The notes beneath the pieces were generated by a model. That model was not told the origin of the DNA and ran no database searches. It worked only from the letters and a program-made list of their open reading frames with translations. The position numbers were made by a program, and so were the translations under genes. Below, one piece after another: positions 23,480 through 31,764 of a stretch of DNA of 33,531 nucleotides; position 1 is the stretch's first letter, and every line of letters starts with the position of its first letter. The stretch covers positions 1-33,531 of the forward strand of contig JAJRWA010000107.1 in the NCBI GenBank assembly GCA_024277025.1, given 5' to 3'. Source of the stretch: Candidatus Krumholzibacteriota bacterium. GTDB lineage: Bacteria; Krumholzibacteriota; Krumholzibacteriia; LZORAL124-64-63.

Positions 23480-24205
23480 TCAGTATTCGGCTTCGTCTGC
23501 CGCTGGAGGTTGAGCTTCGCGCGCCGCCTGATTGGCCAGCCCGCCGGGAAAGCCCCGCCCGATCAGGAAGCGAACGACCTTGGCCAGGGCCTTGTAGTCA
23601 GCCGCCCCGCGCATCCGTCGCCAGCGGGCAACGGCTGCCTGGCCGGCCAACTCGGTTTCCGTCGCGGAATCCAACACTTCGGCCGCTACCGTGGCCGCCA
23701 GATCCCCGTCCACCTGTTTCTCCCGCAGCTTCTGCACAAGATACCGCCTGCCCACGGCCCGGTTCAAGAGGCAGTCGCGACAAAAGGCCTCGGCGTAGCG
23801 GCGATCCGAGTACACACCACGCTCCTGCAGTTGGGTCAGGACCGCGTCGATCGCCTCCGCGCTGTGTCCCCGGTCCAGCAACTTGCCCCGCAGCCGGGCC
23901 AGGGGCTGCAACCTGCGGTCGAGCATGGCAAAGACACGGCGGGCGACGATTTTTCGTTCGGCGGCCAGGGCGACGGCCGCCAGCACGGGCGCCGGCACGA
24001 CCTCGCCCGGGGAAGGCAGTCCAGCCGGCACCGAGGCCGGCGCCAATTCGTACTGGTGCCCGGTATCGAGCACCACCTGCACCACCCCGGCTTCGGTCCG
24101 AAAGTCCAGCAGCCGGGCCTCCCCTTCAGGAAGGCCCGGCTGGACTGGTTTGGCAGGTGATGGTCCGCGACGGCCAGCGGCCCTCCGACCAGGTTTGCCA
24201 CGCAT
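23480..24205 (-). CDS. recX: Regulatory protein RecX
   Basis: Modulator of RecA filaments. 241 residues from ATG 24205 (MRGKPGRRAAGRRG); a GTG at 24214 is an alternative. An N-terminal basic extension (about 1-30) and a beta-rich part precede the RecX helical repeats: AVALAAERKIVARRVFAMLDRRLQPLARLRGKLLDRGHSAEAIDAVL, GVYSDRRYAEAFCRDCL and a third repeat near LVQKLREKQVDGD. The position directly after recA supports the call. Confidence 0.9.
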   Translation of the reverse strand: MRGKPGRRAAGRRGPSPAKPVQPGLPEGEARLLDFRTEAGVVQVVLDTGHQYELAPASVPAGLPSPGEVVPAPVLAAVALAAERKIVARRVFAMLDRRLQPLARLRGKLLDRGHSAEAIDAVLTQLQERGVYSDRRYAEAFCRDCLLNRAVGRRYLVQKLREKQVDGDLAATVAAEVLDSATETELAGQAAVARWRRMRGAADYKALAKVVRFLIGRGFPGGLANQAAREAQPPAADEAEY

Positions 24206-24230
24206 CGTGGTCACCAACTCCCGGCTTTGA

Positions 24231-25397
<1,167 letters not shown>

Positions 25398-25503
25398 GTC
25401 GTCCTGTCTCCCATGTCGGATGTCCGGCCCACGCCCTGGGCCAATGATCGGGGAATCTGCGATCCTTCAAAAAATGTGACGGGCCTGACCCGATTGCGTC
25501 GGC

Positions 25504-25533
25504 AAGATAGCACGAAGTCCCAGGCCGGAGCAA
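25504..25533 (-). promoter_or_regulatory. Predicted sigma70 promoter for recA
   Basis: TTGCTC (25528-25533), an 18-base spacer and TATCTT (25504-25509), with TGC before the -10 giving an extended -10. The leader to the recA ATG would be about 100 bases. I saw no recognisable LexA-type box (CTGT-N8-ACAG or GAAC-N4-GTTC) in this stretch. Confidence 0.45.
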
Positions 25534-25538
25534 CTGGT

Positions 25539-26102
25539 TTATTCGCTATTTTTTCGCAATGGGTAAAAACCCCATTTCCGGTGCCGGGCGCCGGTGCTGT
25601 CCAGAACACTGGACATCAGTCGAAAACCAGCCACCGGAAAGGGCTCAATATCAGCTAAGTCACTGCGTTCCAGTGCCTTGAGCTGTGACCGCAGCGATTC
25701 GCCGCCCCCCCGCGCCAAGGTCAGGTGCCCCTTGAAGGGGCGCCGATCCTGAGGTCCCTCCGGCCAGTCCCGCTCCACATTCTCCCGGACGGCGGCCGCC
25801 AGTCGGGCCAGTTGTCCGCCGCCGGCCAAGTGCAGGAAAAGGACCCGCGGTTCGCCCCGGGCCGGAAACGTGCCCCAGGGCCCGGCCGACACCTTAAATT
25901 CCGACTGCTTCGCGGCCCGCTGCAGGGCCGCATCCAGGCCGCCGAGGCGGTCCGGCGGCCATTCGCCCAAAAACTGCAACGTCAGGTGCCAAGCCCCGGG
26001 CCGGGTCCACCGCAGGTCCGGGCTGCGCAGCGACTGGTCACAAACCGTAGTCAGCTGCTGCACAAACCGCTCACCGGGGTAGACAGCCACAAACAGGCGC
26101 AC
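25539..26102 (-). CDS. thpR: RNA 2',3'-cyclic phosphodiesterase (2H superfamily)
   Basis: 187 residues from ATG 26102 (MRLFVAVYPGERF). Two HxTx catalytic motifs: HLTLQFLGEW near residue 39 and HLTLAR near residue 126, the hallmark of LigT/ThpR 2H phosphoesterases. FKVSAGPWGTFPARGEPRVLFLHL is the central strand region of the family. The gene is 11 bases after the POT transporter stop and upstream of recA. thpR is commonly found between cinA and recA in other genomes. Confidence 0.93.
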   Translation of the reverse strand: MRLFVAVYPGERFVQQLTTVCDQSLRSPDLRWTRPGAWHLTLQFLGEWPPDRLGGLDAALQRAAKQSEFKVSAGPWGTFPARGEPRVLFLHLAGGGQLARLAAAVRENVERDWPEGPQDRRPFKGHLTLARGGGESLRSQLKALERSDLADIEPFPVAGFRLMSSVLDSTGARHRKWGFYPLRKNSE

Positions 26103-26113
26103 CGGAACACTCC

Positions 26114-27487
26114 CTACGCCCGGCCGTGGCTCCAGCGGGAGATCGGCCGCGCCAACAGAAACAAGACCAGACCCGCGGCCGCGCTCATGGCCACGAAGAT
26201 GATGAAGAACTCGTGCAGCGTCGTCACCTGATAGCCCAGCAGCACCGGCGGCGCCTTCCCTTCTTCAGGGTAGAAGCTGCTCAGCACGCCGGCCATCTTG
26301 TTGGCCATGGACGAAGCCAGATACCACACCCCCATCATCAACGAAGCGAACTTGGGCGGCGACAGCTTGCTGACCGCGGACAGGCCGATCGGTGACAGAC
26401 ACAATTCGCCGAAGGTGTGCAGCAGGTACAGGCTGATCAGCCACAACATACTCACCTTTGTCGTCGGGTCCACACCATTGACACCAAAGGCGATGACCAG
26501 ATAGCCCACCGCCAGGAAGAAGAACCCGAAGCTCATCTTCACCGGCGTGCTCGGGTCCAGGTTGCGCTTGCCCAGTTGGGTCCACAGCCAGGCAAAGACC
26601 GGGGCGAACAACACGATCGCCACCGCGTTGACCGACTGGAAGTAACTGGCCGGCACGGTCCAGCCCATGAGCTCGCGGTCGGTCTGCCGGTCGGCGAAAA
26701 TCGTCAGCGAGGCACCGGCCTGCTCGAAGGCCGCCCAGAAGAAGATCACGAAAAAGCTGAGGATGAAGATCACCGCGATGCGTTCGTAGTCCTCGCGCAC
26801 CAGCGGCGTGTCGTCATGGGCGTCCTGGCTGTCGGCCGAGCGCTCGGCCGGCGGCAGACCCAGGGCGTGGCCGTTCACGTCCACGACATGCTTGTCCTTG
26901 AAGACCTGAAAAATGAGCGTGCCCAGCGCCATGCCCGCCGCCGCGGACAGAAAGCCCCACTGGAAATCCTCGGGATGGCCCGTATCACCCAGGCCGCCGG
27001 CGATCAGCGGCGCCAGAAAAGCACCGATGTTGATGCCCATGTAGAACAGGGTGAAGGCCGAATCCTTGCGCTGGTCATCCGGCGCATACAGCGAACCCAC
27101 CATGGACGAGATGTTCGCCTTGAACAGCCCCGTGCCGGCGATGATCACCCCGAGTCCCGCCCACAACAAGGGGTGGGCCAGGGCCGGATCGGCGTAGAAA
27201 CGGGCCGACAGAAACATCAGGAACTGCCCCACGGCCATGATCCCGCCGCCGACCACGATCGAGCGCCGGTTGCCCCACCAGCGGTCGGCGATGTAGCCGC
27301 CGGCCAGGGGCATCAGATAGGCCAGACCGGTGAAGTTGCCGTAGACGGTGCTGGCGCGGGCCACATCAAAGAACAGGGCGCGGGTCATGTAGAGCACGAG
27401 GATGGCGCGCATGCCATAGTAGCTGAAGCGCTCCCACATCTCGGTATAGAACAGGACATAAAGGCCCTTGGGGTGCCCCTGGGTCAT
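26114..27487 (-). CDS. POT-family proton-dependent peptide transporter
   Basis: 457 residues from ATG 27487, with AAGGAGAA upstream. The N-terminal FYTEMWERFSYYGMRAILVLYM carries the ExxERF proton-coupling motif. The MFS-like signature GGYIADRWWGNRRSIVVGGGIM and the second conserved stretch GTGLFKANISSMVGSLY, FYMGINIGAFLAPLIAGGLG are typical of POT/PTR proteins. Twelve or more membrane helices are visible, with an acidic cytoplasmic loop near residue 215. It takes up di- and tripeptides with protons. It sits between cinA and thpR, which are normally adjacent. Confidence 0.94.
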   Translation of the reverse strand: MTQGHPKGLYVLFYTEMWERFSYYGMRAILVLYMTRALFFDVARASTVYGNFTGLAYLMPLAGGYIADRWWGNRRSIVVGGGIMAVGQFLMFLSARFYADPALAHPLLWAGLGVIIAGTGLFKANISSMVGSLYAPDDQRKDSAFTLFYMGINIGAFLAPLIAGGLGDTGHPEDFQWGFLSAAAGMALGTLIFQVFKDKHVVDVNGHALGLPPAERSADSQDAHDDTPLVREDYERIAVIFILSFFVIFFWAAFEQAGASLTIFADRQTDRELMGWTVPASYFQSVNAVAIVLFAPVFAWLWTQLGKRNLDPSTPVKMSFGFFFLAVGYLVIAFGVNGVDPTTKVSMLWLISLYLLHTFGELCLSPIGLSAVSKLSPPKFASLMMGVWYLASSMANKMAGVLSSFYPEEGKAPPVLLGYQVTTLHEFFIIFVAMSAAAGLVLFLLARPISRWSHGRA

Positions 27488-27536
27488 GGTTTCTCCTTGG
27501 CGGAACCGGAATTCGCAGGTGGGGTGTCAGCGCGGC

Positions 27537-27566
27537 ACGGTACCACGCGCAGTCCCCCGCGGTCAA
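27537..27566 (-). promoter_or_regulatory. Predicted promoter for the peptide transporter gene
   Basis: TTGACC (27561-27566), an 18-base spacer and TACCGT (27537-27542) on the minus strand, in the 89-base gap after cinA. It suggests the transporter can be transcribed independently of cinA. Confidence 0.4.
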
Positions 27567-27576
27567 CCCACCGGCC

Positions 27577-28848
27577 TCAGGGGCGGCACCAGGTGTCACC
27601 ACTGGCCCACGGAGGCTGCTCGTCGCCGAATTCCAGCACCCGGCGCATCACATCAAGCGCCGAGGCCACCGTCAGCAGGCGATTGCGGTAGCGGTCAGCC
27701 GGGAATCGATAGCACCCCGCGTGGACCTGGGCGGGCGTCGCCACGGCAATCCAGGTCGTGCCCACGGGCTTGTCCACCGTGCCGCCGCCAGGGCCGGAGA
27801 TGCCGCTGACGGCCAAAGCGTAATCAGTGCCGACCCGCTGGCGACAACCCTCGGCCATGGCCCGTACCGTTTCTTCACTGACCGCGCCGAACTCCTGCAG
27901 AATCTCGCGCGGCACGCCCAGCAGCTCTTCCTTCACTTGGTCGGCATACACCAGCAAGCCGCCCCGAAAGAAACCGGACGAACCGGCGGCGGCCGTCAGC
28001 GCGCCCCCCAGCAGGCCGGCCGTGCAAGACTCGGCCACGCTCAGGGTCGTCCCCGCCTTCAGCATCCGTTCCTGCACGACTTCGGGCAGGGTCAGGGGCC
28101 CGCGGCCATAGACCAGAGCTCCCAGTAGCGCGTCCAGCCTGCGCCCGGCCGCGGCCAACTCGCGTTCGTCCGCTCCAGCGACCCGCAGATCCACGCCCCA
28201 GTCGCTCAGCCACCAGGACCAGCGCAGATCCGGGAACTCGGCCTGTACCGGCCGACACCGTTTTTCCAGGGCCAGCTCGGCAATCTGGGCGGTACGGCGG
28301 ACCAGATGCGGCTGCGCCGCCGGCAGCGCCCCGTCCCCGGCCAGCCAGTCAATCGCCAGCGGCAGCAGGCCGGCCAGTTCCGCCGGCACACCCGGCAGCA
28401 TGATCACCCGCCGCTCGCGCAGCACACCCACCAGACCGGGCGCCGAACCCACGGGATTGGTCACCGCCGCCATTCCCGCCGGTACCTGGCACTGCTTGCC
28501 GATACCAACCCCCACTTTGCGACCGCGTCGCCGCCACCGATCTTCCAGGCGCTGCCGGACCGCGGTGTCCTCGGCCAGGGCAACCCCAGCCCACTTGGCC
28601 ACCGCCTCGCGTGTCATGTCGTCGGGAGTGGAACCCAGGCCGCCGCTGACGAAAACGATATCGCCGGGTTCGGTACGGTCCAGGGCCGCGCTCACCGCCG
28701 ACGGCGTGTCGGGCACGACCTGGATCAGCGCCACCTGCACGCCGTGTCCGCCAAGGGCGCGCTGGATCCGCTGGCTGTTGGAATCGACCGTGCGCCCTTC
28801 CAGCAATTCATCCCCGATGGCGATGATTTTCACGGGCCGGGTATTCAC
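27577..28848 (-). CDS. cinA: CinA-family protein (competence/damage-inducible, nicotinamide-nucleotide amidase)
   Basis: 423 residues from GTG 28848, overlapping the pgpA stop (GTGA), so translationally coupled. The N-terminal MoCF/CinA domain has IIAIGDELLEGRTVDSNSQRI, VSGGLGSTPDDMTREAVAKWAG and VIMLPGVPAEL. The C-terminal PncC domain has SVAESCTAGLLGGALTAAAGSS, SEETVRAMAEGCRQR and AVSGISGPGGGTVDKPVGTTWIAV. The family combines ADP-ribose pyrophosphatase and NMN deamidase activities. The location upstream of recA is conserved in many bacteria. Confidence 0.96.
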   Translation of the reverse strand: MNTRPVKIIAIGDELLEGRTVDSNSQRIQRALGGHGVQVALIQVVPDTPSAVSAALDRTEPGDIVFVSGGLGSTPDDMTREAVAKWAGVALAEDTAVRQRLEDRWRRRGRKVGVGIGKQCQVPAGMAAVTNPVGSAPGLVGVLRERRVIMLPGVPAELAGLLPLAIDWLAGDGALPAAQPHLVRRTAQIAELALEKRCRPVQAEFPDLRWSWWLSDWGVDLRVAGADERELAAAGRRLDALLGALVYGRGPLTLPEVVQERMLKAGTTLSVAESCTAGLLGGALTAAAGSSGFFRGGLLVYADQVKEELLGVPREILQEFGAVSEETVRAMAEGCRQRVGTDYALAVSGISGPGGGTVDKPVGTTWIAVATPAQVHAGCYRFPADRYRNRLLTVASALDVMRRVLEFGDEQPPWASGDTWCRP

Positions 28849-29324
28849 AGCACGAACCGCGCCAGCAGCCACATCGTCAGGTGCGTGGCCAGGCAGGCCT
28901 GCACCCCGGCGCCGATATCGTCGGCCATGATGCCCACGCCGCCGCCGCCGCCCAGCTGTTCGAGCTTGCGCACGCCCAGCGGCTTGAGAATGTCGAAGAA
29001 ACGGAACCAAAAAAAGCCGACCACCCAGCCCAGCCAGCCGGCGCTGAGCGCCAGATAGGTCACCAGCATGCCCGCCACCTCGTCGATCACCACCAGGTGC
29101 GGATCCTCGCCGTGAATATCCTCCAACTGCTGGGCAATCGGGATACCGATCACCGTCACCAGCACCAGCAGCACGCCGTTGAGCCACAGCGGAATCGGGC
29201 CCAGCCAGGTCCAGGCCGCCCACCACATGGCGGCAAAGAGCGCGCTGGCGACCGTTGCCGGGGCGATGGGCGCGAAGCCGGTGCCGAAAAAAGTGCCGAT
29301 GGTATAGAGCAGGGGTCGGGGCAT
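28845..29324 (-). CDS. pgpA: Phosphatidylglycerophosphatase A
   Basis: 159 residues from ATG 29324 (MPRPLLYTIGTFFGTGFAPIAPATVASAL). The PgpA signatures GFAPIAPAT near residue 16 and VVIDEVAGML near residue 77 are present, with KPLGVRKLEQ and IMADDIGAG in the C-terminal half. About four membrane helices. It dephosphorylates phosphatidylglycerol phosphate. It overlaps cinA by 4 bases. Confidence 0.95.
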   Translation of the reverse strand: MPRPLLYTIGTFFGTGFAPIAPATVASALFAAMWWAAWTWLGPIPLWLNGVLLVLVTVIGIPIAQQLEDIHGEDPHLVVIDEVAGMLVTYLALSAGWLGWVVGFFWFRFFDILKPLGVRKLEQLGGGGGVGIMADDIGAGVQACLATHLTMWLLARFVL

Positions 29325-29363
29325 GGTCGTCCTTTCGGAAGTCGGCGGAAAAATCCTGCGCAG

Positions 29364-29392
29364 AACCTAACGCGATCCCCGCCACGGGGCAA
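29364..29392 (-). promoter_or_regulatory. Predicted sigma70 promoter for pgpA-cinA
   Basis: TTGCCC (29387-29392), a 17-base spacer and TAGGTT (29364-29369) on the minus strand, between the mglA terminator and pgpA. Confidence 0.4.
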
Positions 29393-29411
29393 CCCGGACC
29401 TCCGGCACCCC

Positions 29412-29444
29412 AAAAAGCGAGGCGCGGCCAATCCGGCCGCGCCT
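29412..29444 (-). terminator. Intrinsic terminator after mglB-mglA
   Basis: On the minus strand AGGCGCGGCC-GGATT-GGCCGCGCCT forms a 10-base perfect stem followed by CGC and TTTTT. It lies 28 bases after the mglA stop and is the clearest terminator in the window. Confidence 0.85.
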
Positions 29445-29472
29445 GCAAATCGGGAGCGAGACTTTCTTCGTT

Positions 29473-30057
29473 CTAGCTGGTCTGCAACTGCCTCAGCACC
29501 TGCTTGGCCACGCACTTCAGGGTATCAAAGACCCCGGTACCGTTGACGGCCACCGCTTCGAAATTCTCGTAACCCTCGGGGTTCAGTTCCTCGTTCAACT
29601 CCGCCACGGGAATCGCATCCGGCATGTCCCGCTTGTTCCACTGCATCACGAAGGGAATCTCGTCCAGGCTCAGGTCGTACTCCTTGAGGTTGTCGTGCAG
29701 GTTGTACAGGGCCTCGATGTTCGCATCGAAACGCGCCTCGCTGCTGTCACCGACGAAGACGATACCGTCGACGCCGCGCAGGATGAGCTTGCGGGAGGCG
29801 TTGTAGTACACCTGGCCCGGCACTGTATAGAGATGAAAGCGGGTCTTGAAACCCTTCACCTCGCCCAGCTCCAACGGCAGGAAGTCGAAGAACAGGGTCC
29901 GGTCCATCTCGGTAGCCAACGTCACCAGCTTGCCCTTGGTCTCGGGCGCCAGCTTTTCGTAGACATACTGGATGTTGGTGGTCTTGCCACCGAGACCAGG
30001 GCCGTAGTAGACGACCTTGCAGTTGATCTCTCGCGACGAATAGTTGATCAGCGACAC
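29473..30057 (-). CDS. mglA: Small Ras-like GTPase MglA (polarity switch)
   Basis: 194 residues from ATG 30057. P-loop VVYYGPGLGGKTTNIQYV near residues 16-30, the switch region LATEMDRTLFFDFLPLELGEVKGFKTRFHLYTVPGQVYYNASRKLIL, in which TVPGQ replaces the DxxGQ of Ras (typical of MglA), VDGIVFVGDSSEARFDAN, and the guanine-specificity motif MQWNKRDMPDA. MglA marks the cell pole and directs motility and pili in Myxococcus. The regulator mglB is the gene just upstream, 44 bases away. Confidence 0.97.
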   Translation of the reverse strand: MSLINYSSREINCKVVYYGPGLGGKTTNIQYVYEKLAPETKGKLVTLATEMDRTLFFDFLPLELGEVKGFKTRFHLYTVPGQVYYNASRKLILRGVDGIVFVGDSSEARFDANIEALYNLHDNLKEYDLSLDEIPFVMQWNKRDMPDAIPVAELNEELNPEGYENFEAVAVNGTGVFDTLKCVAKQVLRQLQTS

Positions 30058-30101
30058 GGCATTACCCCTTTGGAGTGCCAGGTTCGGGATTCATCCCGAG
30101 G

Positions 30102-30599
30102 TCAGTCAGCGAACAGGTTGTCTATCTCTGCTTCCACTTCTTCAGTGAAATTGTCATCGAACTGGTCGTACTCCTCGTTGCGGTATTCCAACTTCTCGTA
30201 CAGCGTTTCGATGACGACGTTGAGTTCTTCCACGGCCCGCTTCACCCGCAGGCGAACCAGCCCCAGAGTCGTGCTCTTGTTGAAGAGCACCACCAGCACC
30301 ACACCCTTGGCGATCTTGCCCAGATACATGCTGTCTTTGGCGCCCTGGTGAAACAGGGTGCTGAAGTCGTTTTCGCCGATCAACTTGGCCAACTGGTAGT
30401 TGGCTTCGAAATCGGCCGCACAAAGGGACGCAAAGCTGGTCAGGTCGAACTCGACCTCAGGCCCGACCTGGCTGATCAACTGACCGGTGCGGTCAATCAG
30501 CAGCACATTTCCGGCGCGACTGCTTTTCAGCAGATCTTCTAGGACATTGTTGATGGCCCAGTAGTCTTCTTCGAAGATGGCCCATTCGGCTCTGACCAT
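30102..30599 (-). CDS. mglB: Roadblock/LC7 protein MglB (GTPase-activating partner of MglA)
   Basis: 165 residues from ATG 30599, with AGGAGA upstream. The roadblock fold runs from LLKSSRAGNVLLIDRTGQLISQVGP to KGVVLVVLFNKSTTLGLVRLRVKRAVEEL. A C-terminal helix and an acidic tail follow (YRNEEYDQFDDNFTEEVEAEID). Length and gene pairing fit MglB, which acts as the GTPase-activating protein and opposite-pole marker for MglA. The 172-base gap upstream (30600-30771) should hold its promoter, but I found no convincing -35/-10 pair there. Confidence 0.92.
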   Translation of the reverse strand: MVRAEWAIFEEDYWAINNVLEDLLKSSRAGNVLLIDRTGQLISQVGPEVEFDLTSFASLCAADFEANYQLAKLIGENDFSTLFHQGAKDSMYLGKIAKGVVLVVLFNKSTTLGLVRLRVKRAVEELNVVIETLYEKLEYRNEEYDQFDDNFTEEVEAEIDNLFAD

Positions 30600-30771
30600 G
30601 AATCGCTCTCCTGCCGCGGAACCCTCAGGGAGGATGCGGTGGGACGGATAGTGAATTGCCTCTGGGAGAGATATCGTCAGGGGGACCGCCCACTTGACAG
30701 GAATTTCGGGGAAATCTACTCCGACCGCCACAGTCCGTACACGATGGACCGGCCAGGCAGGCTTCAAGTGG

Positions 30772-31419
30772 CTAGAATGTGCGTCTAAACTGGAAAGCGC
30801 GCTGCAGCGTGACCTCGTCGATATAGGCCAGGGCCCCGCCGACCGGGATCCCGGTCGCCAGACGCGTCAACTGCAGGTCCTGTCCTTCGAGCAACCGCTG
30901 AATGTACAGGGCGGTCGTTTCCCCCTCGACGCTGGCGTCCAGGGCGATGATGACTTCCCGGACGCCATCGCCGGCAATGCGCTCCAGCAGCCGGCCAAAA
31001 GGGATATCCTGGGCCCGCACCCCGTCCAACGGCGAAAGCAGGGCCCCCAGCACGAAATAACGGCCCCGGTAGAAACCGGCCTTTTCGAACGGCAGCACAT
31101 CCACCGGCGTGGCCACCACGCAGATCAGGCTCGTGTCCCGTCGCGGCGAAGTGCACACCTGACACGGATCCGGCTCGGTGATGGCTCCGCAGCGCGAGCA
31201 GTTGGTCACTTTTTCGCGGGCCTCGCCAATGGCGGCGACCAGTTCCTCGGCCGGGATCGTATCCCGCTCCGACCTGGCCACCAGATGCAAAGCCAGCCGC
31301 GTGGCCGATTTGCGTCCCAGGCCCGGCAGCCGATTCAGGCTGCGCACCAGCCGCTCGAGGGCCGGCGACTGAAATTCGCCGCCCTCGTTCAGGTCCCTGC
31401 CATTGCCCGGTCGGCTCAT
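30772..31419 (-). CDS. recR: Recombination mediator RecR
   Basis: 215 residues from ATG 31419, one base after the ybaB TGA. Helix-hairpin-helix LVRSLNRLPGLGRKSATRLALHL near residue 23, the zinc finger CSRCGAITEPDPCQVC near residue 74, and a Toprim domain (ICVVATPVDVLPFEKAGFYRGRYFVLGALLSPLDG, then IIALDASVEGETTALYIQRLL). Acts with RecO/RecF in gap repair. Length is normal plus a short N-terminal extension. Confidence 0.97.
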   Translation of the reverse strand: MSRPGNGRDLNEGGEFQSPALERLVRSLNRLPGLGRKSATRLALHLVARSERDTIPAEELVAAIGEAREKVTNCSRCGAITEPDPCQVCTSPRRDTSLICVVATPVDVLPFEKAGFYRGRYFVLGALLSPLDGVRAQDIPFGRLLERIAGDGVREVIIALDASVEGETTALYIQRLLEGQDLQLTRLATGIPVGGALAYIDEVTLQRAFQFRRTF

Positions 31420-31420
31420 C

Positions 31421-31744
31421 TCAACCCATGCCCGGCAGGTTCATGCCGGGAATATTCATGCCCCCGGTCACCGATCCCATTTCCCGTTCGACCATGGCGT
31501 CGACGTTCTTGGCGCCCTCGTTCACCGCGGCGACGATCAGATCCTGCAGGAACTCGATATCATCCGGGTCCAGACTCTCGGGCGCGATTTCAATGCTCTT
31601 GAGCCGGTGCTTGCCGTTCATCACGACCTTGACCTGTCCCCCGCCCACCTCGGCGGTCACTTCCTTGCCCTCGAGCTCTTCCTGGGCCTTGGCCATCTTG
31701 GCCTGCATCTGCTGAGCCTGCTTCATGAGCATGCGCATATCCAT
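31421..31744 (-). CDS. ybaB: YbaB/EbfC nucleoid-associated protein
   Basis: 107 residues from ATG 31744 (MDMRMLMKQAQQMQAKMAKAQEEL). The YbaB/EbfC fold is clear: ELEGKEVTAEVGGGQVKVVMNGKHRLKSIEIAPESLDPDD, LQDLIVAAVNEGAKNVD. The C-terminus is Gly/Met-rich (GSVTGGMNIPGMNLPGMG). It binds DNA as a dimer. It sits between dnaX and recR, the conserved order. Confidence 0.97.
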   Translation of the reverse strand: MDMRMLMKQAQQMQAKMAKAQEELEGKEVTAEVGGGQVKVVMNGKHRLKSIEIAPESLDPDDIEFLQDLIVAAVNEGAKNVDAMVEREMGSVTGGMNIPGMNLPGMG

Positions 31745-31764
31745 GGCGGTCCATCCTCTTCCTG

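Noticed and set aside
25398..25538. LexA-type SOS box upstream of recA
   Set aside because: No recognisable E. coli-type or Gram-positive-type palindrome was seen. The lineage may use a different LexA motif, but I cannot support one.
30600..30771. Plus-strand TTGACA at about 30692 followed by TACTCC
   Set aside because: The -10 is poor and it points toward recR, a minus-strand gene; no plus-strand gene follows.
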